Positions 32,606 to 41,584 of a stretch of DNA of 64,000 nucleotides are shown in pieces. The position numbers and the translations under genes were made by a program. This DNA is from QHXM01 sp963697975 (GTDB lineage Bacteria; Acidobacteriota; Blastocatellia; Pyrinomonadales; Pyrinomonadaceae): positions 2,666,001-2,730,000 of the forward strand of contig OY969111.1 of assembly GCA_963697975.1 (NCBI GenBank), in the 5' to 3' direction. The notes under the pieces were generated by a model. That model did not search any database and was not told where the DNA came from. It saw nothing but the letters and a program-made list of their open reading frames with translations. Numbering within the stretch: position 1 is the stretch's first letter; each line of letters opens with the position of its first letter.

Positions 32606-34315
32606 GTGCCTTCCCACACACTCGACCGACTTCTTGACTGCCTCGACGAATCAAAACGTCGCTTTAACGAGCGCGGTGCGAGCGCCCGCACGCTGAAAAT
32701 TCTCGCCGGGCTTGAAAAACGTCGCTTCCGCGAAGCCTCTCCGCTCATACGCTTTCACGAAATACTGCTGTTCATGCGCGCTTACCCGCAGAGCGCGGGT
32801 GTTCTGCGGCGCGTGGAAAAGATTCTCAACACGTTCTCGCAGCGTATACGCTTGCTCAGCGATGCGGGCACAGACCTTTCTCCGCTGGAATCTGTCGAAG
32901 TCTCAGGCATTGCCGGGACAGTCATCGAAGAAGCTTTCAGCTACCAGATAACGCGCTGGCTCGTCCGTCGCTACCCGTCCCGTCTTTCAATTAACTGGGA
33001 GTTGCATGACGACGAGTATCGTCTGGCTGCTACATGGCCCAGATTCCTGCCGCTGCTCGAGGAAGACGCGCTCGTCGAAGCCAACGTTCCTTACGTTGAC
33101 TGGCTGCGCGCGGCGAAGGGGCGCTCCGGGAGTGAATTGAAGTGGCTGATTGAGCGCTTCGAGCGATTGCCGCTTTCCGAGAAAGAGAAGGCGGAGCTTT
33201 ACGAGTCTTTGAAAATTTACGTGCGCTGGGAACTCGACGATTCGCGCGCAACGCGCACGCTGATGAAACGCCCGGTGCGGAAAATCTTCTATCATAGAGA
33301 GCCGCTCCTGCGCCGCAGCGACGTTTCGCTTGAAAGCGAATTCGCAAAGCCTCCCATTCCCTTGAAAAAATTATCGCTCTCTCAAGGCACGGCTATCCTT
33401 GATCTGGCGCGCGAGACTTCCGTGGTTCGTTACCGTGAGCTTTACGGCTTCACGCACGGCGATGCGGCCCGCGTCTTTAGAGCAGACATCGGGCGCGGCG
33501 TCGAAGTTTTTATCATGGGGGTGCCGCCCGAACGTCGTCTGCCGCTGCGCGCATATCACGCAGGCTTGATCTTCAAGAACGGCGTGCCGGTCTGCTACGT
33601 CGAAACCCTGACGATCTTCGAGCGCATGGAGATTGGCTTCAACCTTTACTACACTTTCCGCGAAGGCGAGTCCGCCTGGCTTTACGCGCGCGTGCTGAAA
33701 GTTCTCCGGCAGATGCTGGGCGTGACGGTCTTCTCCATAGACCCTTACCAGCTCGGCCACGAAAACGAAGAGGGAATCGCTTCGGGGGCGTTCTGGTTTT
33801 ATCGCAAGCTCGGCTTTCGCCCGACGCTCGATCTGACGACGGAGATTCTGAAGGGCGAAGAACGAAGGCTCGCGGCGCGACCCCTGTATCGCACGTCCCA
33901 CCGGACCTTGCGCTCGCTCGCCGAAGGGCACATGCTTTTGGAGATTCCACACGCGGACGAGCGCCGCTGGGATCGTTTTCTGATACGCCACGTCGGCCTC
34001 GCCGTTCAACGCCGGATGGCTAGTCGCTTTGGAGGCGATGCTGAGAAGATTCGCCGTGCTTCCGTCAAAGAGGTCGCACGCGCTCTCGGCGTTCGGGTGG
34101 AAGATTGGAAGCAGGCGGAGCAACGCGCGTTTGGAGAACTGGCGCTCGTGCTGGCGTTGATTCCCGGTCTGGCGCGTTGGACGGAAGATGAGAAAAGGGA
34201 CATCGCGCGCATCATTCACGCCAAAGCAGGCGCGGACGAATCGCGTTACGTGCGCTTGCTTCAACGCCATTCAAAACTGCGCGACGAGATAATCAAAATC
34301 GGCTCCCGAATGTAG
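32606..34315 (+). CDS. Large protein of unknown function with possible GNAT-like core
   Basis: 569 residues, GTG start with GAAAGAAG upstream. No signal peptide. The N-terminal 250 residues are helical and Arg-rich (ESKRRFNERGASARTLKIL). In the middle, ETLTIFERMEIGFNLYYTFR, SAWLYARVLKVLRQMLGVT and GAFWFYRKLGFRPT resemble the acceptor and acetyl-CoA strands of a GNAT fold, so acetyl-transfer is possible but not established. The C-terminus is helical. The final codon ATG and TAG stop fall at the boundary of the 111-bp repeat 34312-34422; the TAG is repeat sequence. It is 74 nt downstream of crcB. Confidence 0.65.
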   Translation: MPSHTLDRLLDCLDESKRRFNERGASARTLKILAGLEKRRFREASPLIRFHEILLFMRAYPQSAGVLRRVEKILNTFSQRIRLLSDAGTDLSPLESVEVSGIAGTVIEEAFSYQITRWLVRRYPSRLSINWELHDDEYRLAATWPRFLPLLEEDALVEANVPYVDWLRAAKGRSGSELKWLIERFERLPLSEKEKAELYESLKIYVRWELDDSRATRTLMKRPVRKIFYHREPLLRRSDVSLESEFAKPPIPLKKLSLSQGTAILDLARETSVVRYRELYGFTHGDAARVFRADIGRGVEVFIMGVPPERRLPLRAYHAGLIFKNGVPVCYVETLTIFERMEIGFNLYYTFREGESAWLYARVLKVLRQMLGVTVFSIDPYQLGHENEEGIASGAFWFYRKLGFRPTLDLTTEILKGEERRLAARPLYRTSHRTLRSLAEGHMLLEIPHADERRWDRFLIRHVGLAVQRRMASRFGGDAEKIRRASVKEVARALGVRVEDWKQAEQRAFGELALVLALIPGLARWTEDEKRDIARIIHAKAGADESRYVRLLQRHSKLRDEIIKIGSRM

Positions 34316-34422
34316 GACAGGCATTCCTGCCTGTCATTGAGCGCGGAGAGCGCGAATACTCTGTTAACGAAAACTATCAGCGTGCTGGCGCACGCTATGA
34401 CAGGCAGGAATGCCTGTCCTAC
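34312..34422. repeat. MITE-like element, copy B (111 bp, inverted relative to copy A)
   Basis: gtaggacaggcattcctgcc at the left and ggcaggaatgcctgtcctac at the right are terminal inverted repeats. Its reverse complement matches 29839-29950 almost throughout, including the inner agcgtgcg..cagcacgct and gatagttttcg words. The left end supplies the TAG of the 569-residue gene; the right end lies four nt before the start of the GNAT gene. Confidence 0.92.
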
Positions 34423-34426
34423 GATT

Positions 34427-34963
34427 ATGCCCGACATGCTGGTCAATCTATTGCAGCTCGCACCGCTTGAGCCGATGCTTGCCGAATTGAGACAGGTGGG
34501 TGTGATTGTGCGACGCGCGCAGCCGCATGAGATGACACCTGTGCGCGAGTTTGTGCTGGCACACTTCGAGGCTGGCTGGGCTGACGAAATTTCTGTGGGC
34601 TATGCGAATAAGCCTGTGTCCGTCTATCTTGCGATTCGAGATGGGAGCGTTGTCGGCTTCGGGGCTTACGAATGCACGCGCCGCTCTTTCTTCGGCCCGA
34701 CGGGAGTTGCCGAAAGGGAGCGCGGAAGCGGGATTGGCCGTGCGCTGCTCCTCGCCTGTCTCTGGGGCTTGCGTGAGATGGGCTACGTTTACGGCATCAT
34801 CGGCGGCGCAGGCCCGACGGAATTTTATGAGCGCATGGTCGGCGCAACCCTCATCTCCGACAGCGTGCCCGGCATCTATGCCGACCCGATCAAGAGGAAG
34901 GATGAAAAGCAGGAGACAGTAGACAGAAGTCAGAATGAAGAGGCGGACAGCCGCTTCAACTGA
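34427..34963 (+). CDS. GNAT-family N-acetyltransferase
   Basis: 178 residues from ATG 34427 (MPDMLVNLL; ATG 34436 possible). The frame runs upstream into the repeat, which is not credible coding. Core motif A is clear: GPTGVAERERGSGIGRALLLACLWGLREMG gives the R/Q-x-x-G-x-G/A acetyl-CoA loop (RGSGIGRALL). EFYERMVGATLI is the C-terminal strand. The substrate is unknown. There is no Shine-Dalgarno; the four bases before ATG join directly to the repeat, so expression may be leaderless or depend on the repeat. It overlaps the convergent hydrolase by eight nt. Confidence 0.82.
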   Translation: MPDMLVNLLQLAPLEPMLAELRQVGVIVRRAQPHEMTPVREFVLAHFEAGWADEISVGYANKPVSVYLAIRDGSVVGFGAYECTRRSFFGPTGVAERERGSGIGRALLLACLWGLREMGYVYGIIGGAGPTEFYERMVGATLISDSVPGIYADPIKRKDEKQETVDRSQNEEADSRFN

Positions 34964-35789
34964 TTTGCGTTTCTTCTGTCTCCCGCTTTAGAAACCCCAA
35001 AACAACCCGCGAGAGTTTATCGGGCGAGTGGTGGTTGACGGCATGAGCCGCGCCTTCGATGACGACCAATTGGCCTGCGGGTAGCCGCCGGTTCAATTCT
35101 TCAGCCCAGCTTTGCGGGACAACCGGGTCATGTTGCCCGCGCACGACGAGTGTGGGTTGTCGCACATGGGGCAATCTCTCCTCAAGCTTATCCTGAATCG
35201 CATAGCCAAACGTGAGCGCCGTTCTTCCAAAACCGGCTTTGAGATAATCCAGCAGCGCGATGAAGCCCAGTGACATCCGCTCACGCGGAACGTCCAGCAA
35301 GAGCCGCAGGAATGAACGAAAGGCCGTGCGCGCTTCTCTATCAACGGTCGGCGAAACAAGCACGAGCCGTTCGACTATCTCAGGCCAACGCAGGGCGAGG
35401 TCAACAATAATCTGGCAGCCGATTGAGTTGGCGACGAGGACGGTGCGATCAACCGCGAGCAATTCCAGCCAGCGAATTAGCACATCGGACAACTCCGTGA
35501 GGTTGAGCGCACGCTTCGGCCTCTTGCTTCGGCCAAAGCCCGGAAGGTCAGGCGCATAAACTGTTCGATGAGGAGCGAGCCTTCGGGCTGTCGGCATCAT
35601 GTAACGGCTGGAGACGCCGAGTCCGTGAACAAGGATGACGGGAGGCAGATGCTTGTTTGAAGGATTGACCGAAGCCACGTAATGAAGACGGTGGTCTCCG
35701 ACATTCATCCAACGGCTCTCTAAAGTTTCGTTTTTCCTACCCACGCTCGTTTTGGTTTCTACACTTGCTGATGTTTTTTCACTCGCCAC
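34956..35789 (-). CDS. Alpha/beta hydrolase (esterase/lipase-like)
   Basis: 277 residues, GTG start at 35789 that overlaps the ftcD stop by 11 nt, so the two are probably translationally coupled. The fold is typical: PPVILVHGLGVSSRYM (oxyanion region), DLPGFGRSKRP, nucleophile elbow VLVANSIGCQIIVD (AxSxG), acid RGQHDPVVPQ, and EGAAHAVNHHSP with His. The elbow has Ala instead of Gly in the first place (NSIG), common in meta-cleavage hydrolase-like enzymes. The substrate is unknown. It shares an operon with formimidoyltransferase but an obvious link to histidine breakdown is lacking. Confidence 0.85.
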   Translation of the reverse strand: MASEKTSASVETKTSVGRKNETLESRWMNVGDHRLHYVASVNPSNKHLPPVILVHGLGVSSRYMMPTARRLAPHRTVYAPDLPGFGRSKRPKRALNLTELSDVLIRWLELLAVDRTVLVANSIGCQIIVDLALRWPEIVERLVLVSPTVDREARTAFRSFLRLLLDVPRERMSLGFIALLDYLKAGFGRTALTFGYAIQDKLEERLPHVRQPTLVVRGQHDPVVPQSWAEELNRRLPAGQLVVIEGAAHAVNHHSPDKLSRVVLGFLKRETEETQIS

Positions 35790-37338
35790 TGATTGATTCC
35801 ATCAAAGACGCTTCGATGCGCGCCGTAATCTCACGAGCGCGTTCCAGCAGATCGCTTGCGCGTGAGCGATGCTCGAAAGCGAACTCTTCATCTTCGATGT
35901 CGGTGGTGTTCACCAGCACGTTGTAGCGCGCTGACGTTGCGGCGGCGAGGATGAGTTGCGCGCCTGTCGCTGCGTCCGAGAGCGCGTTCGGGTTGCCAAT
36001 CTCCGAGAGCGTTTCAAGGAGTTCAAGTACCTGAACGGCCACACCCGCGACTTCCAAAGGGATGAGCGCCGCGCCCTTCAAAGCCTCTTCGAGACGGTTG
36101 GCTCGCTCGCGTCTTTCATCTTCATTGCTCGAAGGCAAGCGTCGCGCTTCCATGACGCGCGCAAAGCTCGCCGCATCTTCCGTCGCCGCGCGCGCCAATC
36201 TCGTGCGCAGCGGCGTCAGTTCCATTAGCACGTCGCGCACTTCCCGTTGCACGTCTTTGAATTTCTCACGCCCTTCCGTCAGGTGCGCGATCATCTCGCC
36301 CAGCGCTGCGCCGAGCGAGGCAGCGTGCGCGGCAACCGCGCCGCCTCCCGGCACAGGATTGCCGCTCGCGACTTCCATCACGAAATCTTTGACGGTTTCG
36401 CGCTCGCCTTTGCCCGCGAACGCCGCCTCGATTCTATTTTCCAGCACGAGTCCGGGCGCGAAGTTTTCGATTTTGAGAAAGTATTCCGCCGCCCTATCGA
36501 GCGCCGCCTGCGGAACGAGGCCAACTATCTCGCTTCCCGCTACGCTCACGCCATATCGCTCGGCCTCGCGCCGCACGGCTTCAAAGGCGTGATGAAGCTG
36601 CGTCTTTTCATAATCCACCAGATTCATCGAGACCTGCGCTAGCCCGCGCGATTCGAGCTTGAAGCCGAGAGCCTTCAGGTAGCGCAAGCCTCCGTCGCGC
36701 CCGCGCACAGCACGAGCAATTTTTCGGGCAACCGCGATGTCGTCTGTTTGCAAGTTGACGTTGTAGGCCACGAGGAAGGGACGCGCGCCGACGACGATAG
36801 CGCCCGCGCTGTCATGCACGCGCGCGCTGCCTACGTCGGGCGTGCGATTCATCATTGGGTCTTCAATCTGCGCTCGTAATTCCTCAAAGCCTCTGCGCCG
36901 CACGTCTTCAAGGCTCACGCGATCCGCTCTCTTTGAAGCACGCTCGTAGAAATAAACAGGAATTCCAAGCTCGCGCCAGATTCTCTCGCCCGCTGTGTGC
37001 GCCAGCGCGGCACAATCTTCCATCGTGACGCCGCGCACGGGAACAAACGGCAGCACGTCTGTTGCCCCGACGCGCGGGTGTTGTCCCGTGTGATGACGCA
37101 GATCAATCAACTCGGCGGCCAACCCGACCACGCGAAGCGCGGCTTCGACCACCACCGCTGCGTCCGCCGCGAACGTGATGACGGAGCGGTTATGGTCGGC
37201 GTCCATGTGCATGTCCAGCACGACCGCGCCCTCGACCAGTTCGATAGCCTGCGCCAGCCGCTCGATTGTTTCCACCTTGCGGCCTTCGCTAAAGTTTGGC
37301 ACACATTCGACGAGCCGTTCCATCACTGCCATTTGCAT
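35779..37338 (-). CDS. ftcD: Glutamate formimidoyltransferase-formimidoyl-THF cyclodeaminase fusion
   Basis: 519 residues. It transfers the formimino group from formiminoglutamate to tetrahydrofolate and then releases ammonia, the last step of one histidine degradation route. The N-terminal domain starts LVECVPNFSEGRK and has DADHNRSVITF, RHHTGQHPRVGATDVLPF and VGARPFLVAYNVNL, all characteristic of formimidoyltransferase. The C-terminal cyclodeaminase starts near residue 320 with EVASGNPVPGGGAVAAHAASLG. The length matches the two-domain enzyme of vertebrates and many bacteria. ATG 37338 has GGAG close by; ATG 37332 fits spacing better. No hut genes are in the window. Confidence 0.93.
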   Translation of the reverse strand: MQMAVMERLVECVPNFSEGRKVETIERLAQAIELVEGAVVLDMHMDADHNRSVITFAADAAVVVEAALRVVGLAAELIDLRHHTGQHPRVGATDVLPFVPVRGVTMEDCAALAHTAGERIWRELGIPVYFYERASKRADRVSLEDVRRRGFEELRAQIEDPMMNRTPDVGSARVHDSAGAIVVGARPFLVAYNVNLQTDDIAVARKIARAVRGRDGGLRYLKALGFKLESRGLAQVSMNLVDYEKTQLHHAFEAVRREAERYGVSVAGSEIVGLVPQAALDRAAEYFLKIENFAPGLVLENRIEAAFAGKGERETVKDFVMEVASGNPVPGGGAVAAHAASLGAALGEMIAHLTEGREKFKDVQREVRDVLMELTPLRTRLARAATEDAASFARVMEARRLPSSNEDERRERANRLEEALKGAALIPLEVAGVAVQVLELLETLSEIGNPNALSDAATGAQLILAAATSARYNVLVNTTDIEDEEFAFEHRSRASDLLERAREITARIEASLMESISGE

Positions 37339-37387
37339 CTGTCTCCAAGACTATCTTACATTAAGAAGCATCTCGGAGAGCATTATT

Positions 37388-38527
37388 ATGACAGAACCCG
37401 CATACCCGGCTGCGCGAGCGATCGCCGGAACAATCCAGGCGCAATTTGCGCGTCATCTCGCCGCCGCGCGCGAGCAGGGGCAGGATGGATTGGCGACGCA
37501 GCCCGACACTCAAACCATCGAAGAGATTATCGATGCCGCGTTCTGGGCCAGCCTCCGCCGCGAGGAAGGTTATGCCCCGAAAATCTCGCTTGCCCTGCTT
37601 CCACCGGAACAGGCCGGGCAGCCGCTCATGTTCGAGCAACGTCTCCCGCTTTACCCCGCAGCCCTGACGCGTCTCGCGCCAGCGGTTGAGCGTCCCGGCA
37701 TCCATCTGGGCGTCTGGCGCTACGAGGGGCAACTGTCTGTGTGGGGAACTACACGCTCCATTCCCGGTGTCTCTTTCGTGTTGGAAGTCATCCAACCCGG
37801 ACTGTTGGTCATCAAGTATCGTCGTGGTCAGGAGTCCGCCAAGTACGTCAACATCGCGGTTCTTGAGGGCGACCAGATCAAAGTGGTGGACGAGCAAGGC
37901 ACGAGCCTGCCGGACTGTCCTGATCTGCTCAAATCCTTGCTCAGGTTTGATGCGAGTACCTCCGGGGGAGATTCCGTCAACGTGCTGGTTCAACTGGCCG
38001 TCTCCATGCGCGCACACGGGAGAGGCGGACTCCTGCTTGTCGTTCCCAACCATGCAGAGGAGTGGCGTGAGTCAATCGTCCAGCCCATTTTGTACTCTGT
38101 GTCTCCATCCTTCTCCGAACTCGCCGAACTCATGCGGCAAGAGCCGGGAGAGAGGAAGAAGCGTCTGTGGCGCGAGGCGCTCATTGATTCGGTAGATGCT
38201 ATGGCGGGACTGACTGCGGTTGACGGCGCAACCGTTATCAACGATCAATATGAATTGCTCGCCTTCGGCGCGAAGATCGCCCGCCGCAAGGGGAGTCCAC
38301 AAATCGAGCAGATCGTCTTGACTGAGCCGATCATGGATTCTGTCGCCACCAACGCCAATCCCACACAACTCGGAGGCACCCGTCACCTCTCGGCGGCCCA
38401 GTTCGTACACGATCAACGCGGGTCGCTCGCGCTGGTAGCATCGCAGGATGGTCACTTCACCGTCTTTGCATGGTCGCCGTGCGAGGAGATGGTTCACGCG
38501 CATCGCGTCGAGGCGTTGCTGCTTTAA
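37388..38527 (+). CDS. Diadenylate cyclase-like protein with DACNV-type sensor domain
   Basis: 379 residues from ATG 37388 (CGGAGAG upstream). The C-terminal 120 residues show the DAC pattern: TAVDGATVINDQYELLAFGA (D279-G-A, metal/ATP loop) and LGGTRHLSAAQFVHDQRGSL then VASQDGHFTVFAW. The second signature is RHL (332-334) instead of RHR. The N-terminal 250 residues, with QPLMFEQRLPLYPAALTRLA and FVLEVIQPGLLVIKYRRG, match what I recall as the DACNV sensor region. If active it would make c-di-AMP in the cytosol. It diverges from ftcD, and the next gene downstream is SpoIIM-like. Loss of the last Arg may lower or abolish activity. Confidence 0.75.
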   Translation: MTEPAYPAARAIAGTIQAQFARHLAAAREQGQDGLATQPDTQTIEEIIDAAFWASLRREEGYAPKISLALLPPEQAGQPLMFEQRLPLYPAALTRLAPAVERPGIHLGVWRYEGQLSVWGTTRSIPGVSFVLEVIQPGLLVIKYRRGQESAKYVNIAVLEGDQIKVVDEQGTSLPDCPDLLKSLLRFDASTSGGDSVNVLVQLAVSMRAHGRGGLLLVVPNHAEEWRESIVQPILYSVSPSFSELAELMRQEPGERKKRLWREALIDSVDAMAGLTAVDGATVINDQYELLAFGAKIARRKGSPQIEQIVLTEPIMDSVATNANPTQLGGTRHLSAAQFVHDQRGSLALVASQDGHFTVFAWSPCEEMVHAHRVEALLL

Positions 38528-38575
38528 GCCTTTCATTCTGGCTTCTAACTTCGGGATTGCGGTATTCTTGCTGTC

Positions 38576-39619
38576 ATGCAGCCACAAGAGCGATTCATCA
38601 AGGAACGTAAAACTGCCTGGCAGCGGTTGGAACATCTGCTGGAGCGGCTCGGTGGTTCTTCGCTGAAGCGTCTTCATCGTGAAGAGGTGAAAGAGCTGGG
38701 GCGGATTTATCGCCGGACGGCGTCGGATTTGGCGATTGCGCGCGCCGAATCGCGCGACCCGCGCCTGGTCAATTATCTTAACAGCCTTGTGATTCGCGCG
38801 CATGGCCGCATCTATCGCGCCGACGCACAGGGCGGACGCCGCCTGAAAGAGTTCTTCACGAAAGGTTTTCCCAGAACGTTTCGCCGGACGTGGCGCTACA
38901 CGGCGCTGGCGTTTGCGACCTTCTGGATTTTTGCTTTCGTGGCTTACGTCGGCACGTGGCGCGATCCTGAGTTTTCCGAGTTCGCAGGCGTTGATCCCGT
39001 CTTTCGTTACGTCATCAATGCGCGTGTGCATTGGTGGGAACGCTTGAGCGAATTCAGTCAGGTCGGCTCAAGCTTCATCATGGTCAATAACATCTATGTG
39101 ATGTTTCAGGCTTTCGCCCTCGGCGCGCTGCTCGGTTTGGGGACGCTCTACGCGATGGCTTTCAACGGGGCGCTCATCGGAGCGGTGCTGGCCTTGACCT
39201 ATCAAGCCGGGTTCGGCTTCGATCTCGTCAGCTTCATGATCGGGCACGGCGTCGTTGAGCTTTCCTGCATCTTTCTGGCAGGTGGCGCGGGGCTTCTTGT
39301 CGGCAGTGCGATACTGCTGCCGGGCGATCTTTCGCGCGGCGATGCGTTGAAGAAACGCGGCATGGACGCCATCCGGTTGATTGCCGGATGCGTGCCGCTG
39401 CTAGTCGTCGCGGGCATCATCGAAGGTTTCATCTCACCCGCGCCGATTAGCCCGGTCATCAAGTTTGCCGTCGGCATCTCCACCGGGCTGGCGCTCTATG
39501 CTTATCTCCTGCTGGCGGGACGCGGAAAAGATGAAAAGGAGAGCGAAGAAATTGGAGCGCGCGAGTTGGTGGGCGAGATGCTGAAGGCCGGAAGCAGAAT
39601 TTCGAGCGGCGGTCTTTGA
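38576..39619 (+). CDS. Stage II sporulation protein M-like membrane protein (SpoIIM/DUF95)
   Basis: 347 residues. The N-terminal 90 are helical and charged (LKRLHREEVKELGRIYRRTA), followed by five or six membrane helices. The SpoIIM signature region is present: NNIYVMFQAFALGALLGLGT, AFNGALIGAV, and FMIGHGVVELSCIFLAGGAG with the conserved HG-x-x-E. Non-sporulating bacteria carry such genes next to MoxR/DUF58 clusters, as here, where it faces the cluster at 40242-47455. Role unknown, perhaps a permease or membrane chaperone. It is 18 nt upstream of the GAF gene. Confidence 0.85.
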   Translation: MQPQERFIKERKTAWQRLEHLLERLGGSSLKRLHREEVKELGRIYRRTASDLAIARAESRDPRLVNYLNSLVIRAHGRIYRADAQGGRRLKEFFTKGFPRTFRRTWRYTALAFATFWIFAFVAYVGTWRDPEFSEFAGVDPVFRYVINARVHWWERLSEFSQVGSSFIMVNNIYVMFQAFALGALLGLGTLYAMAFNGALIGAVLALTYQAGFGFDLVSFMIGHGVVELSCIFLAGGAGLLVGSAILLPGDLSRGDALKKRGMDAIRLIAGCVPLLVVAGIIEGFISPAPISPVIKFAVGISTGLALYAYLLLAGRGKDEKESEEIGARELVGEMLKAGSRISSGGL

Positions 39620-39637
39620 GAGAAAGGTGATCGAGTT

Positions 39638-40180
39638 ATGAAAGCGCCCGTACCGGAAAACGAAAGAGCAAGACTTGAAACGTTGCGCCAGTATGAAATT
39701 CTCGATACGGACCCGGAGGAGAGTTTCAACGATCTGACGCGACTGGCCGCCTACATCTGCAACACGCCGATTGCGCTCATCTCACTGATTGACGAGAACC
39801 GGCAATGGTTCAAATCCAGAGTCGGTATCAGCGAGAAGGAGACGAGCCGCGACGTTTCGTTCTGCGCGCACGCGATTTTGCAGGACGGCCCGTTCATCGT
39901 TCGGGATGCGCTCGACGACGAGCGATTCAGAACAAACCCGCTGGTGACGGCTGCTCCTCTGATACGGTTTTATGCAGGCTCACCGCTGCTCTCGCCTGAA
40001 GGCTTCAAAGTCGGAACGCTTTGCGTCATTGACCGTAAGCCGCGCGACCTCACACTGGAGCAGGTCGCGGCTCTCAAAATCCTCGGCAATCAGGTCATCA
40101 CACAGCTAGACCTGCGCCGCGAGAATCTTTTACTTCAACGCGCTCTCGACAAACGCAAAACAGTGATGGGTGATAGGTGA
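39638..40180 (+). CDS. GAF-domain protein whose C-terminus is encoded by a repeat
   Basis: 180 residues. One GAF domain (about 20-165): FNDLTRLAAYICNTPIALIS, ENRQWFKSRVGIS, SFCAHAILQDGPFIVRDA, FYAGSPLLSPEGFKVGTLCV. This form (SxxFCAHAI) is common in sensor kinases and cyclases, but here it stands alone, so it probably binds a ligand and acts on a partner. The last residues TVMGDR and the TGA are read from the heptamer repeat at 40159-40242, meaning the native end may have been lost. Co-directional with the SpoIIM-like gene. Confidence 0.8.
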   Translation: MKAPVPENERARLETLRQYEILDTDPEESFNDLTRLAAYICNTPIALISLIDENRQWFKSRVGISEKETSRDVSFCAHAILQDGPFIVRDALDDERFRTNPLVTAAPLIRFYAGSPLLSPEGFKVGTLCVIDRKPRDLTLEQVAALKILGNQVITQLDLRRENLLLQRALDKRKTVMGDR

Positions 40181-40242
40181 TGGGTAATAAGAGAAAACAA
40201 CCGTTCTTTCCTATCACCTATCACCCATCACTTATCACTGTT
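40159..40242. repeat. Heptamer-array inverted repeat (GGTGATA type) overlapping the GAF stop
   Basis: The left arm from 40159 (aacagtgatgggtgataggtg..) pairs with the right arm ending at 40242 (..cacctatcacccatcacttatcactgtt). Words are gtgatgg, gtgatag. It lies between convergent GAF and DUF58 genes; the GAF stop codon is in the left arm and the right arm touches the DUF58 stop. Probably also a terminator. Confidence 0.9.
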
Positions 40243-41561
40243 TAGAGCAAGCCGCGCTCTTTAACGCGCAAATAAGTCTCAAGGAGCGCGGGCGTGAGCG
40301 CGGCGGCGGTCACGTCCAGCGCCAGCCCGCCCTGTGCTTCGACCAGTCTCAGCGCAGCTTCGCGTTGATGGATAATCTCTTCGGCGACGGATTGTGTGAA
40401 GAGGTCGTGCGCGCTCACGGGCGCATCACGCACCACCGACTTGAGGTCGCGGTCTGCGATGGTGACGACGAGCGGGAGATGGCGCGGGCGCAGGAGCTTG
40501 AGTGATGTGAGCAACTCGCGCGAGCCTTCTTCGTCAACCAGATCGGTCAACAGGACGACGAGCGCGCGTCGCTTCGTATTGGCAGCGATGAACTGGAAAG
40601 CTCGCGCGTAAGACGGCTCGATCATTTCCGGCTCAAGGGCGTGAAGGGCTTCGAGCGTCGCGTCCAGATGCTCGACGCCGCGCTTCGGGGGAAGATAGGT
40701 TTTAATCTGGCGACCGAAGACGATGAGTCCCGCGTTGTCGCCGCCGCGCGCCGCCGCAGACATCAGCGCCAGCGCCGCATGCACCGCCAGATCGAGCTTC
40801 GTCTCATTCTCGATGCGCGCCGTCATCAGGCGTCCGGCGTCGAGCGCAATTAAAATCGTCTGGTCGCGCTCAATCTGATACTGCCGTGTCGTGAGCTTGC
40901 CGCGCCGTGCGGTCGCCGTCCACGAAACGTGCCTTAGTTCATCCCCGCGCACGTAATCGCGCAGGGATTCAAACTCGCGCCCCTCGCCGCGCCACGAAGT
41001 CTTGCGATGCGAGGCGACGAGCGAACGCGCGCCCAGAGCTTTCAACTCGGCTTCACGCGCCCGCCGCATGTTCGGATAAACTTTGACGCTCGTCGGCTTG
41101 CCTGCACGCGTCTGATTCCAGACCAAGCCCAGCCGTGAAAGATAACGTACAGCCGTCTGCCCGAACTCGAAGCGCCCGCGCCTGGGCGGCACGAGCGTAT
41201 AGAGGAGCATGGCTGTCGTATGCGCCTCGACGCGCATTCGCCCCTCGCGCGGATTGATGAGCTTCATCTCCGGCGGGTATTCGTCCTTCAAGATGAGCGT
41301 CATGGTGCGCGGCGAGTTGTTCAAAATCTTCACGCGCACTTCCGTTTCCGCGCCGACCGCAAAGCGACCGTCGAAGTCACGCTCTAAGGTGAGACCGGCG
41401 GGAAGACGACTGAGGCGGGAATCTATGAAGGCTGCGAGCAGCAGCGCTACGTTATAGGCAAGCGTGACATAGCGCAGGACGGGCCGCTGCCACGACAGCG
41501 ACAGCGGCACGAAGCCTGCGGCGAGTAGTACGTAAAAGAGCTTGGTGAAGACAAAGGGCAT
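40242..41561 (-). CDS. DUF58 domain protein (MoxR-associated)
   Basis: 439 residues. Two N-terminal membrane helices (FVFTKLFYVLLAAGFVPLSL and YVTLAYNVALLLAAFID) are followed by a beta domain and the DUF58 signature: EGREFESLRDYVRGDELRHV and SWTATARRGKLTTRQ, with a vWA-like fold carrying LIALDAGRLM (DxG in place of DxSxS). DUF58 proteins go with MoxR ATPases, probably as membrane adaptors for assembly or metal insertion. It is last in a six-gene run. Its stop touches the repeat arm at 40242. Confidence 0.88.
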   Translation of the reverse strand: MPFVFTKLFYVLLAAGFVPLSLSWQRPVLRYVTLAYNVALLLAAFIDSRLSRLPAGLTLERDFDGRFAVGAETEVRVKILNNSPRTMTLILKDEYPPEMKLINPREGRMRVEAHTTAMLLYTLVPPRRGRFEFGQTAVRYLSRLGLVWNQTRAGKPTSVKVYPNMRRAREAELKALGARSLVASHRKTSWRGEGREFESLRDYVRGDELRHVSWTATARRGKLTTRQYQIERDQTILIALDAGRLMTARIENETKLDLAVHAALALMSAAARGGDNAGLIVFGRQIKTYLPPKRGVEHLDATLEALHALEPEMIEPSYARAFQFIAANTKRRALVVLLTDLVDEEGSRELLTSLKLLRPRHLPLVVTIADRDLKSVVRDAPVSAHDLFTQSVAEEIIHQREAALRLVEAQGGLALDVTAAALTPALLETYLRVKERGLL

Positions 41562-41584
41562 CGTGGGAAGAGTCTGCTGATGCT

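Noticed and set aside
33371..34270. 299-residue minus-strand frame
   Set aside because: Antisense to the 569-residue gene; His/Arg-rich shadow without motifs.
38072..39031. 319-residue minus-strand frame
   Set aside because: Spans two opposite real genes (DAC-like and SpoIIM-like) and has no recognisable domain.
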